This document shows, one piece after another, positions 10,721-23,600 of a DNA stretch of 64,000 bases. Origin of the DNA: Trachythela sp. YZ-2020 (taxonomy: Eukaryota; Cnidaria; Anthozoa; Malacalcyonacea; Clavulariidae); the NCBI GenBank assembly GCA_016169945.1, contig JADLSH010000184.1, positions 868,001 to 932,000 on the forward strand, given 5' to 3'. The position numbers and the translations under genes were made by a program. The number at the start of each line of letters is the position of its first letter. The first letter of the stretch is position 1. The notes beneath the pieces are model-generated. The model saw nothing but the letters and a program-made list of their open reading frames with translations, ran no database searches and was not told the origin of the DNA.

Positions 10721-12346
10721 TTACTTAGAAATCTTCAGATCTCCAGGCGGCTTGCCTCGTCGTCCATACTTTTGCCATTTCTGATACTCCATTAACTTCT
10801 TCCGTCCGCGTTTCTCGTCCGCTTTCTTGATAGGATCACTGAGACTTTTCTTATGTTTACTGTCCAACCCCTCCGTATTTTCCTCCGAGGTTGACCCCTC
10901 ACATGCAGATCTTGATTTCTCGTGATGTTTTTTCCGGGGGATGGAACTCCTCCCGGGCTTATTACGTAATATAACAGTCTCGCATGTCCGGGGTTCCTCA
11001 GGGGTCATTTCTGGTTCCTCCTCTCCATTATCCTCACTTTTATCCACATAAACCACCGTCTGTTCAGCACTGTCCATAAGCGATCCCTCATCGCCATCTG
11101 GGGAGTCACGGGATGAGACCGTTGATTGCGGGCTCCTTAAAAGGATCTCGATACTTGATGTAAAAGAGCGTGATTTCTTAAGCGAAGGTGACGGTGGCGT
11201 CTCAACCACGGACGGAATTAGAATTTCACCTAAAGAGACAAACGTTTTGTTAAAACACAAAAGGCTCTTGAACATTTGACATACATTTCGTCTCTATGTT
11301 GTCATATTAGACAGCTCTAATAGCTCTAAACTGTTCTCTCTAGAGGTTCAGTAACCGTTATCCCTTCTTGGTTCAGCGTTACTACAGGGGGAAACCTAAA
11401 CTAAACTAACTTCATTTATACTGGATAGCTCTATCGGTTCTAAACTGTTCTCTCTAGAGGTCCAGTAACCGTTATCCCTTCTTGGTTCAGCGTTACTACA
11501 GGAGGAAACCTAAACTAAACTAACTTCATTTATACTGGATAGCTCTATCGGTTCTAAACTGTTCTCTCTAGAGGTCCAGTAAGTGTCATCCCTTATTGTT
11601 CCAGTGTTACTACAGGAGGAAACCTAAACTAAACTAACTTCATTTATACTGGATAGCTCTATCGGTTCTAAGCTGTTCTCTCTAGAGATCCAGTAAGGGT
11701 CATTCCTTATTGATCCAGTGTTACTACAGGAGGAAACCTAAACTAAACTAACTTCATTTATACTGGATAACTCTATCAGTTCTAAACTGTTCTTCCTAGA
11801 GGTCCAGTAAGAGTCATCTCTTATTGATCCAGTGTTACTACAGGTGGAAACCTAAACTAAACTAACTTTATTTATACTGGATAGCTCTATCAGTTCTAAA
11901 CTGTTCTTCCTAGAGGTCCAGTAAGAGTCATCTCTTATTGATCCAGTGTTACTACAGGAGGAAACCCAAACAAATTTATACTGGATAGCTTGATCAGTTC
12001 TCCATCCCTAGGTGGTGTTAAAACAGGAGGAAACCTGAACTACACTAATTCTATTTAGTAGAATCATGCTAGTATACTATTGCAAATGCTGTAATTTGAT
12101 TGGCTACGCTACTCGCTATCTAATTGTCGATAGATAGCGAGTAGCGAAACAGCCATCTCCTCAGCGCGATTTTTACGAATTTATTTCAATAAATTATGAA
12201 AAATGTTTTGAAATACTGTTTTCTTGCTGGTTTCTACTAAAACAATTAGATTATTCGCTCCCGATTTCTATGGGATGATAGTTCGTTCGGGCTTCGCCCT
12301 CATCAACTATCACCTCATAGAAATCTTGAGCTCATAATCTAATTGT

Positions 12347-12439
<93 letters not shown>

Positions 12440-15190
12440 AAATCTGCAGACATGCATGTTTCGCCGTTCAACGGCTCGTCAGTGCAGCTTGTAACGCAGT
12501 CTAGATGCGAGTGACTTCGTATTTATACACCATACTCTTGCCCTCACCAAGCGCATGTGGTACAATACTCAGACACATGCGCATCCAGACATGCGTGAAG
12601 TGTCTTGGGGCCAGAGTGCTCAAACGACCACAAGGGAAGTGAGCTTTTGCATTATAGCTTATTAGCCACCAATTAACCTCACAGAGTGCTCAATATATAT
12701 GTATCAATGTATTTATGAATTATGACTATATAACTCGTCCAATTGACATTGTTTGATCGAACTTGGGAAGTTGGTTGTAATGGTTCTGTTATTATTGAAA
12801 TTTAAGTTTTGACTTTAATCCACCATTTCACTTTTCTCAAGGGAGGTGCACGAATTTCCAGAAGAGGTGCAAAAATTCTCAGGAGAGGTGCAAAAATTCT
12901 CAGGGGAGGTGCAAAACGATCCTAGGAAAGGTGCGCACCTCCCCCACACCTCCCCTCAAAATCCGGTCGCACCGGCGACTCTAATAGGTCTCTCTTTTCC
13001 CGCGGACAAAGATACAGTATTATAAAGGCCTGCTCACACGATCCGATTTGTCGGATCGGATTCTCCTCTTGACGTATGTGATTTACTGGATTTGTTGACA
13101 AGAGCAAGGCTATTGGCTCATACCTGGCGAAAAGTGTAGCTGTTGCTGTATTGTGTGAAATCACATACGTCAGGAGGAGAATCAAACGGTAGAGTCTTAA
13201 AACGGTAAAGATTATGTTTACTAACCTGTGGAGACATTGACAACGCTGTCCGGTGTAAAATTCCACAAGTCTTCTTTATCGGAAGGCGGCGACTTGGTCC
13301 TTGATGACATAATACAACTATCACTTTTTGATATCGCTTTCTTCGAGAGACACTTTTTACTGCTCTCAGCTGGTGTACTTTCAGAAACACTGACAGTTGA
13401 CGCGACCCAAGCTTCTTCCGTGGAGCTGACCAGAATATCCTGACTGGAGTGAAACGCCGAGCTAAAATCACTGGTCGAGCTCCCAAGCGACTCATATTCT
13501 CCAGGGCGGTTGGGGAATCCATTACTCCCATCGAACATCTCAAAATTCTGAGAATTCTCAATTTTTTCTTCAGATCCTAGAATTTCCCCTTCAAACGAGT
13601 CTCCGTTCCCCAAGCCGTTTTCAAAAGTGGCCCATTTTTTGCTCAGAGGTTGCAAAGGAGATCCATTCTCTTCGCCTGGCTCTTCCATTACCAAGTCTGC
13701 ATTGAAGCTTAACCGGTTATCAGCGACATGAAAGTTGCTGTATTCATCAGCATCTAGTATGTCACAAAAGTTTGTAGTTCGCATTAGCTTGCCGAGACCT
13801 AACCCACTGTCGACTTCGCTTAAATTGTCAAAATCTTCCAGACTGTGTGTTGTGTTAGGTCGAGAGAAATCAGTGCTTCGAACACGGGCATCTCTCTTAA
13901 CATAGTCGCTGAAGTGTCTTTGAGGCGGTTTACGTATGTGGCCTGGGCCATCTCTTGCTGACCACTCTGCCGACAGGCTCAACATGTGTCTCAGGGATAA
14001 ACTCTCATTGCCATTCCCCCATAAATCACTATGGCTCCGTCTGGGGTTAGTGGGGTTTTGTTTTCTATGAGAGTCAGAGTGTCCAATATCGAAGTCCTCA
14101 TCCCCACATATCTCCCCCAGGGGTTCGTGACCCTGTACAATGTTTTCATGTGGGTTTTGAAGTTCTATATCCAGTATTAATTGATCTCGCTCGGCCTGTA
14201 GTGTCGCAATCGTTGCTTCGAGATCCATTACTTGCCATTCCATGACTGAGATGTGTTTATCTTTTTCAGTAAGAGTAAGCTCCAGACATCGCACCTAAAT
14301 GATAATTGGTTTAAAACTTCTAAAATATAAACGTGGACGTAGTCGGCCATTTTGTGAACAAAATTTGCTGATATGGCGGTCGACTCTGGACGGACATTAT
14401 GGCCGAAACATTTTGCCTCATCAGTTTCAATCATTTCTCCCTAATTCTCGTGAAAATATGCAAGTGAACCAATTACAATGTAATGTACTGCACAACTTTT
14501 CTCTTTTGAGTTATATAAATAATTAACTAGTGTCAGATCATGTCTGACCACAGCATGGGTCGGTCTGACATACTGCCAGATCAAGTTTTGAGAATAGTTT
14601 TGCGCTCTGATTACCTTTGATGCCATATCTTGTACTCTTGCCTCTGCACTCTCAGCATCAATAGCACAGCTGAGTGCGGAAACTGAAAAATTACCTCTCT
14701 TCTCTAAAATATAAAGTAAAAGCATGTCAATTACACAGTACACAAACATGAACACAATACGAAACTATTGATAGCACAGTGTAAATAGTTCACATCTCTG
14801 AAAATAGGGTCCAACTCAAGCAATTTGTGGTTGTCTGATTATAATTTTCCCTCATTGGCAAAAACTTGACAAAAACCTCACATCCTTAAGCTTTGTAATA
14901 CCTGGAGAAGTGACTTTGCCTGCCATCAACTGAATATTAGCATTCCTCAACAGACCAATCTCCTCTTCATATTTCGTCAACTCTTTGTGATGCTTTCGTT
15001 TTTGTTCAAGCATTGCCTCATCGACTTGCATTTTGTTTTGGTTCACTTGTTCGCAATAAGTCTGAAGTTGCTCGATTTTGCCCTTAAAATATTCCAGGGA
15101 TTCCATGACCTCTTCAACTTGTTCGTCAGAGAATATTTCAAGCTCCCTCGGGCCATCATGCTCTTGATGATTGGCCCCATTCATATCCAT
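10721..15190 (-). CDS. Unrecognised coiled-coil / Ser-Glu-rich protein, four exons, 644 aa
   Basis: Exons 15190-14902, 14682-14615, 14294-13226 and 11229-10721 have GT-AG borders and matching phases (1, 0, 1) and end in TAA. The start is the first ATG of the frame (MDMNGANHQEHD). Residues ~10-150 are heptad coiled coil (FSDEQVEEVMESLEYFKGKI; LELTLTEKDKHISVMEWQVM). Residues ~150-475 are polar and Ser/Asp-rich with no visible fold. The end is basic and Lys-rich (KKLMEYQKWQKYGRRGKPP). I do not recognise the family and give no function; a cytoskeletal or centrosomal adaptor would be a guess from the coiled coil alone. The terminal exon and the intron before it lie in the duplicated block, so a second terminal exon exists at 4843-5351. 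The stop codon overlaps a 5' splice-site consensus, so more exons could follow. Confidence 0.75.
11300..12045 (-). repeat. 114-bp dispersed tandem repeat array, unit B
   Basis: This is the duplicate of 5418-6165, inside intron 3 of the coiled-coil gene. AAACCTAAAC recurs at 11392 and 11506, giving the 114-bp period. The order of unit variants differs from the array in unit A, which suggests unequal exchange or conversion after duplication. Confidence 0.85.
12057..12347. mobile_element. Double-hairpin MITE, complete copy cut by the duplication
   Basis: It contains two palindromes: CTACTCGCTATC with GATAGATAGCGAGTAG, and CAATTAGATTATTCGC with the reversed arm near 12330. An inverted copy is at 21548-21803, and the first ~65 bp of a third lie at 6168-6232, ending where the duplication junction cuts in. 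The element is intronic in the coiled-coil gene. Confidence 0.75.
12346..12436. repeat. (TA)n microsatellite, ~90 bp
   Basis: Uninterrupted TA repeat. It is followed by GTCAAATCTGCAGACATGCA, a sequence that also follows the shorter TA tract near 43200-43275. The TA tract is therefore part of a dispersed repeat rather than a local slippage event. Confidence 0.9.
13029..13200. mobile_element. TTCACACGATCCGAT MITE, copy 1
   Basis: The inverted arms include GATTCTCCTCTTGACGTATG and its partner CATACGTCAGGAGGAGAATC. Further copies are at 18346-18507, 21024-21192 and 36791-36915. It lies in intron 3 of the coiled-coil gene, close to the exon 3 donor. Confidence 0.75.
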
Positions 15191-15199
15191 GATTTTCAA

Positions 15200-17600
15200 C
15201 TTACAAAAGAAAACATTTAGGGCATGTTTATATCAGATTGATTAGTCCTGTGAAATCAATCTGCCCATGTAAGCCTGGATTAACTGGGGCGTGTGTGCCA
15301 ATTTCCTTATATTTGGGAGATTACTGAATAATCCAACAGCTCTTTTGGTTTTGTGGGGCCTCTCTGCTGGACAACCTTATGATGAAGTCAGAACGGGATG
15401 AAAATCGAAATCGTCATTTCATTGATATGAAAATCATTAAATACTCTGTTATGTCGTATATATCAAAAGTGCATAATTGATATTGTTAATCTTATCTGCT
15501 TTGTTTATTATCAGCATATTTGTACCAAAATTCAGACCGGTCTGAAAATAATTTATGTTACAGCGGGATGACTTCAGACCGGTCTTCAGCAACCCCTCAT
15601 CCCGGTCTCCTGTAAACATCTGTTATAAATAATACTATGACCGAAACGAAATCCTCCCGGTTTGACTTCGTCCTGGTCTCATGTAAACAGGGCCTAAGAG
15701 TCGCAGACAGAATTTACAAACATTGTCTATTCTGAATCTGACTTGAATTTTGATTTAGTGGTAAGTTAAAAACATGTCAAATGCAAACATGAACGTTCCA
15801 TGTGAGCTGTATAGATAACGTTATTCTCTGCAAATGACAGTAGCTACTGATTTAGAATCAAATACGTGCTTTTGCCAGAGAAAATAGGGAATGCAAGCCA
15901 CTTTCATCATACGCCATTTTATACAATATCAATTGGCCCCTTGGTAATGGTAAACTTCTGACTTCATTTTGAATACGTTTAGTACTCAATTGATTTCTAT
16001 TTCATTCAGTGCATATGTCAAATACATACTGAATTTCCAGATAAGGTATTTAGGAAGTAAAATATGCATGACAAGTAATTACACACGGCAGATGTCATTT
16101 ACGTTATTAATTCCATGAACTTGAGTCTGAAACTAGCATCTGCCTAAGTACTGCATTAACAATACTTCTTAAAACTGTATATTCTAAAAAACCTCTTTGC
16201 TGACAGAAACTAACTGCTTATATAATCTTGTCTTATCTACAGACAGAACAATCCCAATTATAATTTAATACAACGACCGACAAATTGCACGTTTTGAATT
16301 GAAAAGAACGAACATTTAAATTTTGCAGTATTTAAAGTCAAAATTGAAACAATATCAGACAACCTTTTGTGTATAATTTCCGGATTTTACGGACAGGTTT
16401 TGTGTATTTATCCTACTAAATTTTGTTTGTATTTTCCCATAACAGACCGTTAGAAGTTACATGGGAAACGAAAATAAACTTTCTATTTTTAATTCCAGAG
16501 CACTATATATTCTGTTTACAAAGTATAAACAAAACGCAACCCAACATGGACCGATGGGCCCACAAAACAAATTCCCACGTTTGCTGTACATAGATCCGGT
16601 ACTTAGGTTTATGCAGCAAACAGCATACTTAAACTCGTACTAATTTTGCAGCCAGATAGCTTATTATTTCTAAAATTTTTACGTGCGAAACTTCGTACAA
16701 TTTACAACGTATGCAACACTCAAAATTCTCAAATACGCATGTTTTCGAAGACGGCACAAAATTAAACCAAAACAAACACGCAAAGCTAATAAAAGGTCAT
16801 CAAAACTAACAAATATGAAGGGAAGCATACCTTTTGACCACCGATCTTGTTGCTTGCTTTATCAATACATAATATATGATATTTCATTCATTTTGACCAC
16901 AAAAACACATAAAGAACATCGACTTTCAACATGTAAACAACGCATTGGAAGCCTCGTGATATTTTGGACATATTGTTCGGAAAAAGTGGCAAGGCCGGTA
17001 AATATTTGTCGCTGGAGCTGAGAACAACCTGCGAACAGGCCTATTAAAGCACCCTTAGGCCTGCACTTTACCACTGATCTAAAATGATACTGGAGTGATC
17101 TAAAATGATACACATGCTACCGTCGCTTGCATCTAACGATGAACAGTTGCTATGCTCACATATTCGCATTGACATATTTTCGTGCTTAAATAGCTTAGTC
17201 TTTTAAAGACTTTTAATAAACAAACAAGTTATTCTATTGAAAAGTACTTTTCTATAAATACAGTTTACCAGACAAGCTTGAATAGTTAAACGGCCCAGTG
17301 GAGCTTGACCATAGAAATAATAGATATCTATTATTTCTATGAGCTTGCAGGCAAGCTTCAATAAGCACTATCGTGCGGCAGATGGTGGTCAACTAGTACT
17401 GGCAGTTATCAGAGAATGCAAATTCGTTTCCACATATGTAGCAGTCTTCAATTTGTGACAAAGATATAGAATTGAGAGATGTAGTTCAATTTGTTTGGTC
17501 CTAAATGGTTTCAACATTTCTGAAGTGGACCTTTATCTGTCCGGTAATGCTTACGAAGACCCATCAATAAGGCATATTATATTCTCAGATTTGTAACTGA
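15200..17600. other. Intergenic stretch between the coiled-coil and palmitoyltransferase genes
   Basis: I see no exon with convincing splice sites or family similarity. It holds a MITE-like segment at about 15530-15690 (CAGACCGGTCTGAAAATA; CTTCGTCCTGGTCTCATGTA), whose end is tandemly amplified at 37650-38045. It also has a perfect 32-bp palindrome at 17310-17341. The 5' flank of the minus-strand coiled-coil gene lies at its left edge. Confidence 0.5.
17310..17341. repeat. Perfect 32-bp palindrome
   Basis: CATAGAAATAATAGAT followed directly by its exact reverse complement ATCTATTATTTCTATG, with no spacer. It could be a transposon footprint or a chance AT-rich palindrome. Confidence 0.9.
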
Positions 17601-17605
17601 ATTGG

Positions 17606-20600
17606 TTATTGATCTTTAGGCTTTTCTTGATTAGATTCCAGTCCTTCGTTATCGTCTACGCGGACGGCACAGTTTCTTGGGAACCAGCCCTTCTCAGGAT
17701 CTTTAACTATAAAATACATAACGAAATACTATTTGAGAAAATATCGTTTTCAAGGGCGTCAATCCTGGGGGGGGAATGGGTGGGACGAATCCCCCCACGT
17801 TTTGGACAGAGGGGGATCAATATGTAATTAACCCCCCAACGTTTGCTTATACAACATGTTCTGATCATCAGAATTCTGTAAAGTCTTCCCCCAAAGTGGA
17901 TGAAATGGTGTTTCAGAGACTCTAGATTTCAAAATTTTTATGGGGGAGCATGGCCGCATACCCCCTAGTGCCCTCGTGCTTTCGACACTCGATACCTGCG
18001 CATTCCCGCTAGCGGAATGGACCTCAACAGACAATTTTGGCCGGCCCCTTTACCACGCCCTTTCGTCGGGAAAACGTACCCACACCCCTAAAGCTTAGAC
18101 CGAAGTTACGCTTCCGTCGGGAGCTGTCTATAAATAATGGGGAAATGCCCTGAAAACGTTAAACGTGTTACATGCCTCCATAACTATTTGAGATGGATTT
18201 TCGCCCTTGATCGTTTTTACATAGAAAAGGTTAAAAGCATTACACACTTGTCTAACAAAGATTCAAATATACCTGAGTCCTCATTTTGAAATTTCATTCC
18301 ATATAACCAATACCTAGTAAAAAGCACGTGGTTTTGTAAAGGACTGTTCACACGATTCGATTTGTCGCATCCAATTGCTCCTCTTGACGTATGTGATTTA
18401 CTAGATTTGCTGACAAGAGCAAGGCTATTGGCTCAAACCTGGCGAAAAGTGTAGTTGTTGCTGTATTGTGTGAAATCGCATACGTCAGGAGGAGAATCAG
18501 ATCCGACAAACGATTTAAAATTATACATAAATCTCCTTTACCGATATTTCGTATCTTTCTTAGTTCTTGAGATATTTTGACAGAAATAATCATAAATCAG
18601 CGAGCTGTCCGCCATTTTGGATTTTTATGGATATGCATGTTACGTCACAAGCAAGGTCACGCAAGTGTTTTATCCAGAAAACCAATGGTCATTATGAGCC
18701 CAAAATTATACTTCGGTCACTATTTCAAAGTTTCAGTTTGACTGACAACTTTTTAAACATCTACTAATTGTTATTTGGTCACCTAGGAGTAGTTTTATAT
18801 GGCTAACCCTGCTTGTGACGTCACTAAAACCACCGTTAATGAGATCAAAAAATAATCCAAGATGGCGGACAGCTCATTGTTTTAAAATATCTCAAGAACT
18901 AAGCAAAATACGATTAAGTTCTTTCAAATTAGATAAACTAAATTTTTATTGCCATATCCCTTTAAAAACCTTTTTGTTTATTGCCCACTTCAAAACCGTG
19001 AACAAATGTTCAAATATCCATGCAAATACACTAATAATTATATAAAAGTCAAACCTACTTTCTCCATCGCGTAACCAGTAGATTTTCTTCTTTATGAAAT
19101 CTTAATCTTCTTTCTAACGACCAGGGGAAAGCTATGCACGTACGACAGCCTTGACGCCAGCCACAAAAGCTGCCATTGTAATCTTCTATACTCTTATATT
19201 CAACCTAGAGAAGTGTAAAGAATATGTAATTACCTCTGACACGAGGTTATGTTTCATCTGGGTTTGATTGTGTGTGTGTGTGTGTGTGTGTGTTTGTCTG
19301 TTTGCTTTGCACTCACTAAAATATCAAATATTTTAATACGAACATTCAACTAGACAGGATAACTTATTATAGTTAGGGAATCTGTTGTCTCAACAGCGCA
19401 TGCGTTAATATACTTACAGCATAATGTTTCTTTACTTGCTTCTGTCTTAACTGTTCAACCTGCACAAAAGAGTATAAAGTATAGCATGTCAAATGTAAGA
19501 ACTACGCTATACTTTACGCTCGGATAATTAAGTTTTAATGGACCTGTTAAAAACTTACTGTTAAGGTAAATTGATCACAGCCATCGATTACAGGCCAAGT
19601 GATTCCATCGCCGATATAATCACCTTTAAAATGGATTACCTTTGCGCGAAAACAGATAAGTTTCAAATTAATAATGAATGAATTATATAGACTAAATTTC
19701 AACTCGACAAGTTTAGCTTTCTTAGAAACAACAAATTCAACAATGCCTTAGTTTACCTGCTTAATATTCTCCCATCGACCTAGATCGTATGGATAAATAA
19801 ATTTACGATCTTTCCTTGACAGATACGTTGCCTAACAAAAGAATACAGGTCATGATATATATAGAAATCAGATTTTGCTGGTGCATTGAAAAGCAGTATG
19901 TTGAATTTAGCGAAATTAGGCCAGGCTTAAAGGCTCTTTTCCACTCATCGCAAAACCAACTCGCAAACTCGCTGCGAGTTCTTGCATGTAATTAAAATAA
20001 ACTGTCGAGCATTGTAATTGGATGAAAGTACTCGCAGCGAGCTTGTGAGTTGGTTTTTGCGACGAGTGGAAAAGAGCCTTAAGTGTACCTTTTCTACAAT
20101 CCAAGCTTCTATAGAAGATTCATTTCGTACGATGTCACGAGCCTGTATTAAGCGTAGAAGAAATCATGGTATATTTCCCTTTGGATTTACTTCACGAATT
20201 TGCGTTGGTGTCGAAAACGCGATATATATGCAGTGTCAAATAAACAAATATAGTTTTGTCGAGTATAATGATGTCACCCAAATGATTTTTTGTAAAATAT
20301 CTCGTTAAATATCATTCGATGGTTATCCTTCACAAGTCCAGTAAGCTGCAGTACAGATGAGGAACTACAGTGTTCTGGTCAGCCGTACGCACGAACGAAG
20401 TCGAATTATATAAATCCATATTTAATATGTTGAATGCCTGGTTCAGTGTAGGTAGCGACAAATAAACAAGAACTTCGACCGACAACGTTTCGAGCGAAGG
20501 TCCTTCTCGCCTGGCTACTAACTTCCAGACGAAGGGCTTTCGCTCGAAACGTCGAAGTTCTTATTGTATTTTTCAGGTAGGTTTATCCTGTATTCCTTCA

Positions 20601-23600
20601 AGTATAACGTATAAACACGAATTATTTTAGTAATTTTACTTTTTCATCTCTCTGACGATAATTTCTGTAATTACCAAAAGGATGTACTACAGATGAGTCT
20701 CTCTAACATGGGACACTGAAGGGACAGAGCGAAACAGAGAGATGTCCGTGGGGAGAGGGGTAACGGGAGAGACTATAACAGGGAAACAAACCTGATAATA
20801 GAGCAATATACCGACGGCAACGGTCACACCGATATCCAGACCAATACAAAATATTGTACCAAGAAGATGATAAAATCCGAATGGAACTAACTGCTGTTCC
20901 ATGACTGTTCTGTATACGATAGGATTGACCTGAGAGAATATTGCCACGATTAATCTTTAGAAGCATCATGCCTCACGCAATCCTCGCGCGAACATTGACA
21001 GGGCATAAAAACGTCTGCGAGACAGTTCACACGATCCGTTTTGTCCCACCAGATTCTCCTCCTGACGTATGTGATTTCACACAATACAGCAACGACTACA
21101 CTTTTCGCCAGGTACGAGCCAATAGCCTTACACTTGTCAGCAAATCCAGTAAATCATATACGTCAAGAGGGGAATGTGCGAACAGTTTGACCAGTTTTTT
21201 AAACCTACCAACTGCAACTTGCAACGCAATTTCGGACGCAGAGCGATGTTATGTAAAACGTATATTCGCGGAGAAATTGTGAGCATGAATCTCGTTTTAC
21301 TTTGCCGGTATTTTTCTGGCTAAACATGTCCAGAAGGCAACAGAGACATGAATGAGAATGATAATATCGGTGAAGTGAAACACAGGCCATGTTCACTGTT
21401 TTTCTGTGCGTATATTTCTATAAATAACATGGCTCTGTGCTGAAATTGCGTAGCGAAATGCAGCAAAAATTTCCCGTAAAACATGGCTTTAAAGGCACCA
21501 CACCTAAATATTATTAATGGTTCAATTCAAGGCTAAAAAGCTATAATTAACAATTAGATTATGAGCTCAAGATTTCTATGAGGTGATAGTTGATGAGGGC
21601 GAAGCCCGAATGAACTATCATCTCATAGAAATCGAGAGCGAATAATCTAATTGTTTTAGTAGAAACCAGAAAGAAAACAGTATTTCAAAACGTTTTTCAT
21701 AATTTATTCGGCTGTTTCGCTACTCGCTATCTATCGACAATTAGATGGCGAGTAGCGTAGCCAATCAAATTACAGCATTTGCAATAGTATACTAGTATGA
21801 TTGTACTAATGAATTATAGATGAGTTTAAGAACCTAATCTATGTACTTGTTTATCAATGATACCTATAATTTAGTTTTTCGACTTAACATTCATAAATAA
21901 TATATATTTTAAACAAATATTAATATTAGCATTGTTAGTTACAGTATATTTTGAACTTCTATATCGTTAAAACTATGATCATTGCTAACTAATTTACAAT
22001 CTTATTTATGAAGTACCTGGGTAAATTCAGAGAGTGTCTTTGTGAAATTTCTCGAAGAATAAAGTGCTTGTTTGAAAGACTCCTTAAGCATGTTAATCCT
22101 CTGAAATATTATATTTATATATATATTATTGAATTGTTTATTGAGAAAGCAATAAATAATATTAAGTTTAAAAGTTTGAAAATTATTAATTAAATTAGAA
22201 ATTAGTAACTAAAACCAAGTTGCAAACTAATTAACACATTACGAACATCTCTTCTGAATAGTTAATTGCAATGAGGAATAATCAAACCCTAATAGTACTA
22301 ATAAATTAGCACTTAATTAATTAATTAATTATTTAATTAATTACTTACTTAATTAGTACTTAATTACTTACTTAATTAATTACTTAATTAGTACTTAGAT
22401 TGCATCAATTATTATGCTACCACCAAAGCCCCAATCGCAGTTAACGAAATCACTTTATTCATATTGGATAGATCTATCAGTTCTAAGCTGTTCTCTGAAA
22501 AGATTCAGCAACCATGATCCTTAAATTGTCTGCTGTAATTACTACAGTATAGACCTGAACCACCTGCAGAGAAAACCTGTGCTGTTGGGTAAAGTTTAGT
22601 TGAATAGTTCGGTTTTATAGTTTACCACTCTGAGGTGGACGGAAAGCCTTAACAGGTTTTGCAACCCAATTGACAAAGGTTCCGAGGGTTTGTTACTGGT
22701 TTATAGTGCCTAAGAGCTAGTTTTTAGCAGAGTCAAACTGGAAGCACTCTTCTCACATGTGACTGAGTTGAAATTATAATCGGAAGACTGCAACTTGCTG
22801 TAGGAATTGAACCGTGGCCACAGTATAGAGACGACCAGTAGGGCCACTCATTTGAAATTTTGTGTGGCCGCTCATTACGCATTGGCAGCCAGTCAATTGC
22901 TTTTTCTGGCCAATAAGCAAGCTAGACTAAAAAGCCGGCTACATGTTGCATCGCATAGTGGCCCTACTGGTTGTCTCTATACTGTGCCGTGGCGAGACCA
23001 ACACCCTCTGTTTGTTAACTCCTAAAATACTAGATACTTACTATTGAGAATATTTGAACGGTACAGCCAATCAGAGAGACTGCAGCATAGGAACAACCAA
23101 TTACAACAAAAAATAAGAACAATGTAAATCTTTTGTGATTTTTATGTCCAACACAATTATTTATCCAAGGGCAATGGTGATCCATTTTCATGACACATCT
23201 GATAAAATAAGACAAAAATATTGGGCTTAGTACACTGGGGAGTGGGGTGGGGGGGGGTAGGGTTGAAGGGGGACAACTGTCAAAAAGGTTTTAAGAACCG
23301 AGATTTGTTGTAACAAAAGATTTGCTGTGGCAACCTAAGTTCACACCCTCAATATTTATCCGTCACTGGTATTGGTTTCTAGTGCCTTCTTCAAGTCACT
23401 GTAGCAATTTGGATAAACTTTGTGTTGTATGTCGCTAATCTATTGCAGAGATGTCGCCATCTCAACAAAACATCATCTGTCAAAATAACAAAATTTACCC
23501 TAACAGGTCCCTATTAACAGGGCATTTTTTAACTAATGTACTGGGGGGGCCAAAGCCCCCCCAGCCCACATGTTGGCCCCCCAGTAAGCTATTTTGGCTC

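Larger units (their letters stand above)
6233..12110. repeat. Tandem segmental duplication, unit B
   Basis: This is the second copy of the 6-kb block (5878 bp). The two copies read as near-identical with scattered single-base changes. Unit B carries a tRNA-like SINE insertion at about 10023-10289 that is missing from unit A, and lacks the 3331-3630 insertion. It ends at 12110, exactly at the base of a hairpin inside a MITE (12057-12347). The A/B junction at 6232/6233 shows no microhomology by eye. Confidence 0.95.
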
